NCBI GenBank assembly: GCA_049965775.1
Contig: JBMFVX010000069.1
Span: 1 to 15,234, forward strand
Length of the DNA: 15,234 nt
Direction: 5' to 3'
Source: JABEVB01 sp049965775
GTDB lineage: Bacteria; Planctomycetota; Phycisphaerae; WQYP01
The position numbers and the translations under genes were made by a program. Positions 14,607-15,234 of the stretch are shown piece after piece (positions within the stretch are counted from its first letter, which is position 1; each line of letters opens with the position of its first letter). A model generated the notes under the pieces. That model saw nothing but the letters and a program-made list of their open reading frames with translations, searched no databases and was not told where the DNA came from.

Positions 14607-14915
14607 ATGCGTTTGCCCAAGCACCCCACCCTGCTGCGTCGGATGCGCGATGCCCGCGTCAAGCAACTCGTCGCGCGGCATCCTGTTTTGGCGGCAACTC
14701 TCTGCTGCAATATGGCTGGAGGATCCCAGGTCACCATCAAGCATGCGGGAAAGACACGGACGGTCTACGTCCCGAAGGACCTTAAGGAGGAGGTATCCTT
14801 ATGTATCCAGGAGCACCGACGGCTGCGCAAGTTGGTTCGGGAAATCACCGCCCTGCAGTTGGCCCTGATCCAGACCCACCATCGTACCCAAAGCCGACGG
14901 GCGGGCCGGAAGTAG
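14607..14915 (+). CDS. DUF6788-like small protein encoded upstream of a transposase
   Basis: A basic protein of 102 residues. The ATG at 14607 has GGAG seven bases upstream, so the longer frame from 14538 is unlikely. The segment AGKTRTVYVPKDLKEEV followed by EHRRLRKLVREITALQLALI matches the family pattern I remember for DUF6788 (a gKtrt-yvpke core, then a helical, Leu-rich tail). The cysteine-rich front of some members is reduced here to a CC pair at 33-34. Such genes are frequently found next to transposases; a DNA-binding or accessory role in transposition is inferred. Its last 115 bases overlap the next gene in another frame. Confidence 0.65.
   Translation: MRLPKHPTLLRRMRDARVKQLVARHPVLAATLCCNMAGGSQVTIKHAGKTRTVYVPKDLKEEVSLCIQEHRRLRKLVREITALQLALIQTHHRTQSRRAGRK
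14784..14793 (+). promoter_or_regulatory. Strong ribosome binding site inside the DUF6788-like gene
   Basis: AAGGAGGAGG contains two overlapping near-perfect Shine-Dalgarno cores and lies seven bases before the ATG at 14801. The frame of that ATG is closed just upstream by a TAA at 14783-14785. Internal initiation rather than a frameshifted fusion is therefore the likely way the second gene is made. Confidence 0.7.
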
Positions 14916-15234
14916 ATCTGGCCCCGGCATTGGCTCGAACGATCGCTCACTTCTGGCCGGACTTTCGAACTTGGATTCGCGAGGTGGATGATACCCGCGA
15001 CCAAGACCAAATCACCTTTTCCCGCAGCTTTCTGATGGTTACCGGCTTGATGTGCTTTGTCTTACGGCTTGGCGCCCGACGCCAAATTCACTTTGCCATG
15101 CCTGGTCAGGCGACCTTGGCCAATCTCAACGCCCTGGCGGGTGCCCATCAGGACAAATTAGCCCGGATATTTCATAGGTATTGTGATCTTGGGCCTTGCG
15201 CGCAGGCCTTGCACCCTGTAAAATCAAGGTGTTA
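14801..15234 (+). CDS. Transposase N-terminal part, runs off the window
   Basis: The frame is open from ATG 14801 to the window end (144 codons), with a strong ribosome binding site. After a Pro/Gly-rich leader of about 35 residues comes a segment of the kind that opens DDE-type transposases of the ISNCY-like and related groups: ARTIAHFWPDFRTWIREVDDTRDQ, then QITFSRSFLMVTGLMCFVLRLGARRQI and the NLNALAGAHQDKLA segment. The catalytic core is not in view, so the family assignment is tentative. After about residue 125 the sequence becomes Cys-rich and no longer looks like the expected continuation, so the gene may be disrupted near 15165. Confidence 0.55.
   Translation, partial: MYPGAPTAAQVGSGNHRPAVGPDPDPPSYPKPTGGPEVDLAPALARTIAHFWPDFRTWIREVDDTRDQDQITFSRSFLMVTGLMCFVLRLGARRQIHFAMPGQATLANLNALAGAHQDKLARIFHRYCDLGPCAQALHPVKSRC

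Larger units (their letters stand above)
14430..15234 (+). mobile_element. Insertion-sequence-like segment, right end outside the window
   Basis: This stretch holds a DUF6788-like small gene overlapping a transposase-like gene, both on the plus strand. The left boundary is only approximate: it is placed where the coding remnant on the minus strand stops. Neither terminal inverted repeats nor a target-site duplication could be identified because the other end lies beyond the window. Confidence 0.45.

Noticed and set aside
14607..15234. Programmed -1 frameshift joining the DUF6788-like gene and the transposase
   Set aside because: The second frame has its own ATG with an excellent ribosome binding site and is closed by a stop just upstream; I saw no convincing slippery heptamer. 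Not fully excluded.

Overview
The window looks like a chromosomal segment of a Gram-negative-type bacterium, most plausibly a member of the Planctomycetota, perhaps class Phycisphaerae. This is an inference from three things: a lysyl-tRNA synthetase gene followed by a single LolC/E-type permease, its LolD-type ATPase and TatC; the large periplasmic insertions in the permease and in TatC; and a DUF6788-like gene paired with a transposase. No rRNA or other taxonomic marker is present. No tRNA gene or CRISPR array was seen.

Left block (about 127-7445, plus strand): five closely spaced housekeeping genes, lysS, lolC/E-like, lolD, tatC and an ABC-F ATPase, with gaps of 32-61 bases. They probably form one operon joining translation (LysRS, ribosome-associated ABC-F) to envelope biogenesis (lipoprotein release, twin-arginine export). 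It meets a minus-strand unit head-on, and a strong hairpin at 7489-7518 lies between the two.

Middle block (7547-10556): on the minus strand, a polytopic membrane protein with a Pro/His/Met-rich loop is followed by a secreted His/Met-rich protein carrying four tandem Met-rich heptads. Divergently, on the plus strand, lie an ECF sigma factor and a two-TM protein that could be its anti-sigma factor. The divergent layout suggests one envelope module, possibly for metal binding or metal stress. It is the best candidate for an undescribed system here. No regulatory link is proven by the sequence.

Right block (10602-13933, minus strand): an accessory redox operon transcribed aldo/keto reductase, then zinc alcohol dehydrogenase, then SDR, then cupin. 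The AKR stop codon overlaps the ADH ribosome binding site. A perfect 8-bp inverted repeat lies between ADH and SDR. The substrate is unknown; carbonyl or aldehyde detoxification is a reasonable guess.

Right edge (about 14182-15234): a minus-strand coding remnant whose 5' part is missing, then an insertion-sequence-like segment with a DUF6788-like gene overlapping a transposase gene that runs off the window. The IS probably truncated the remnant gene.
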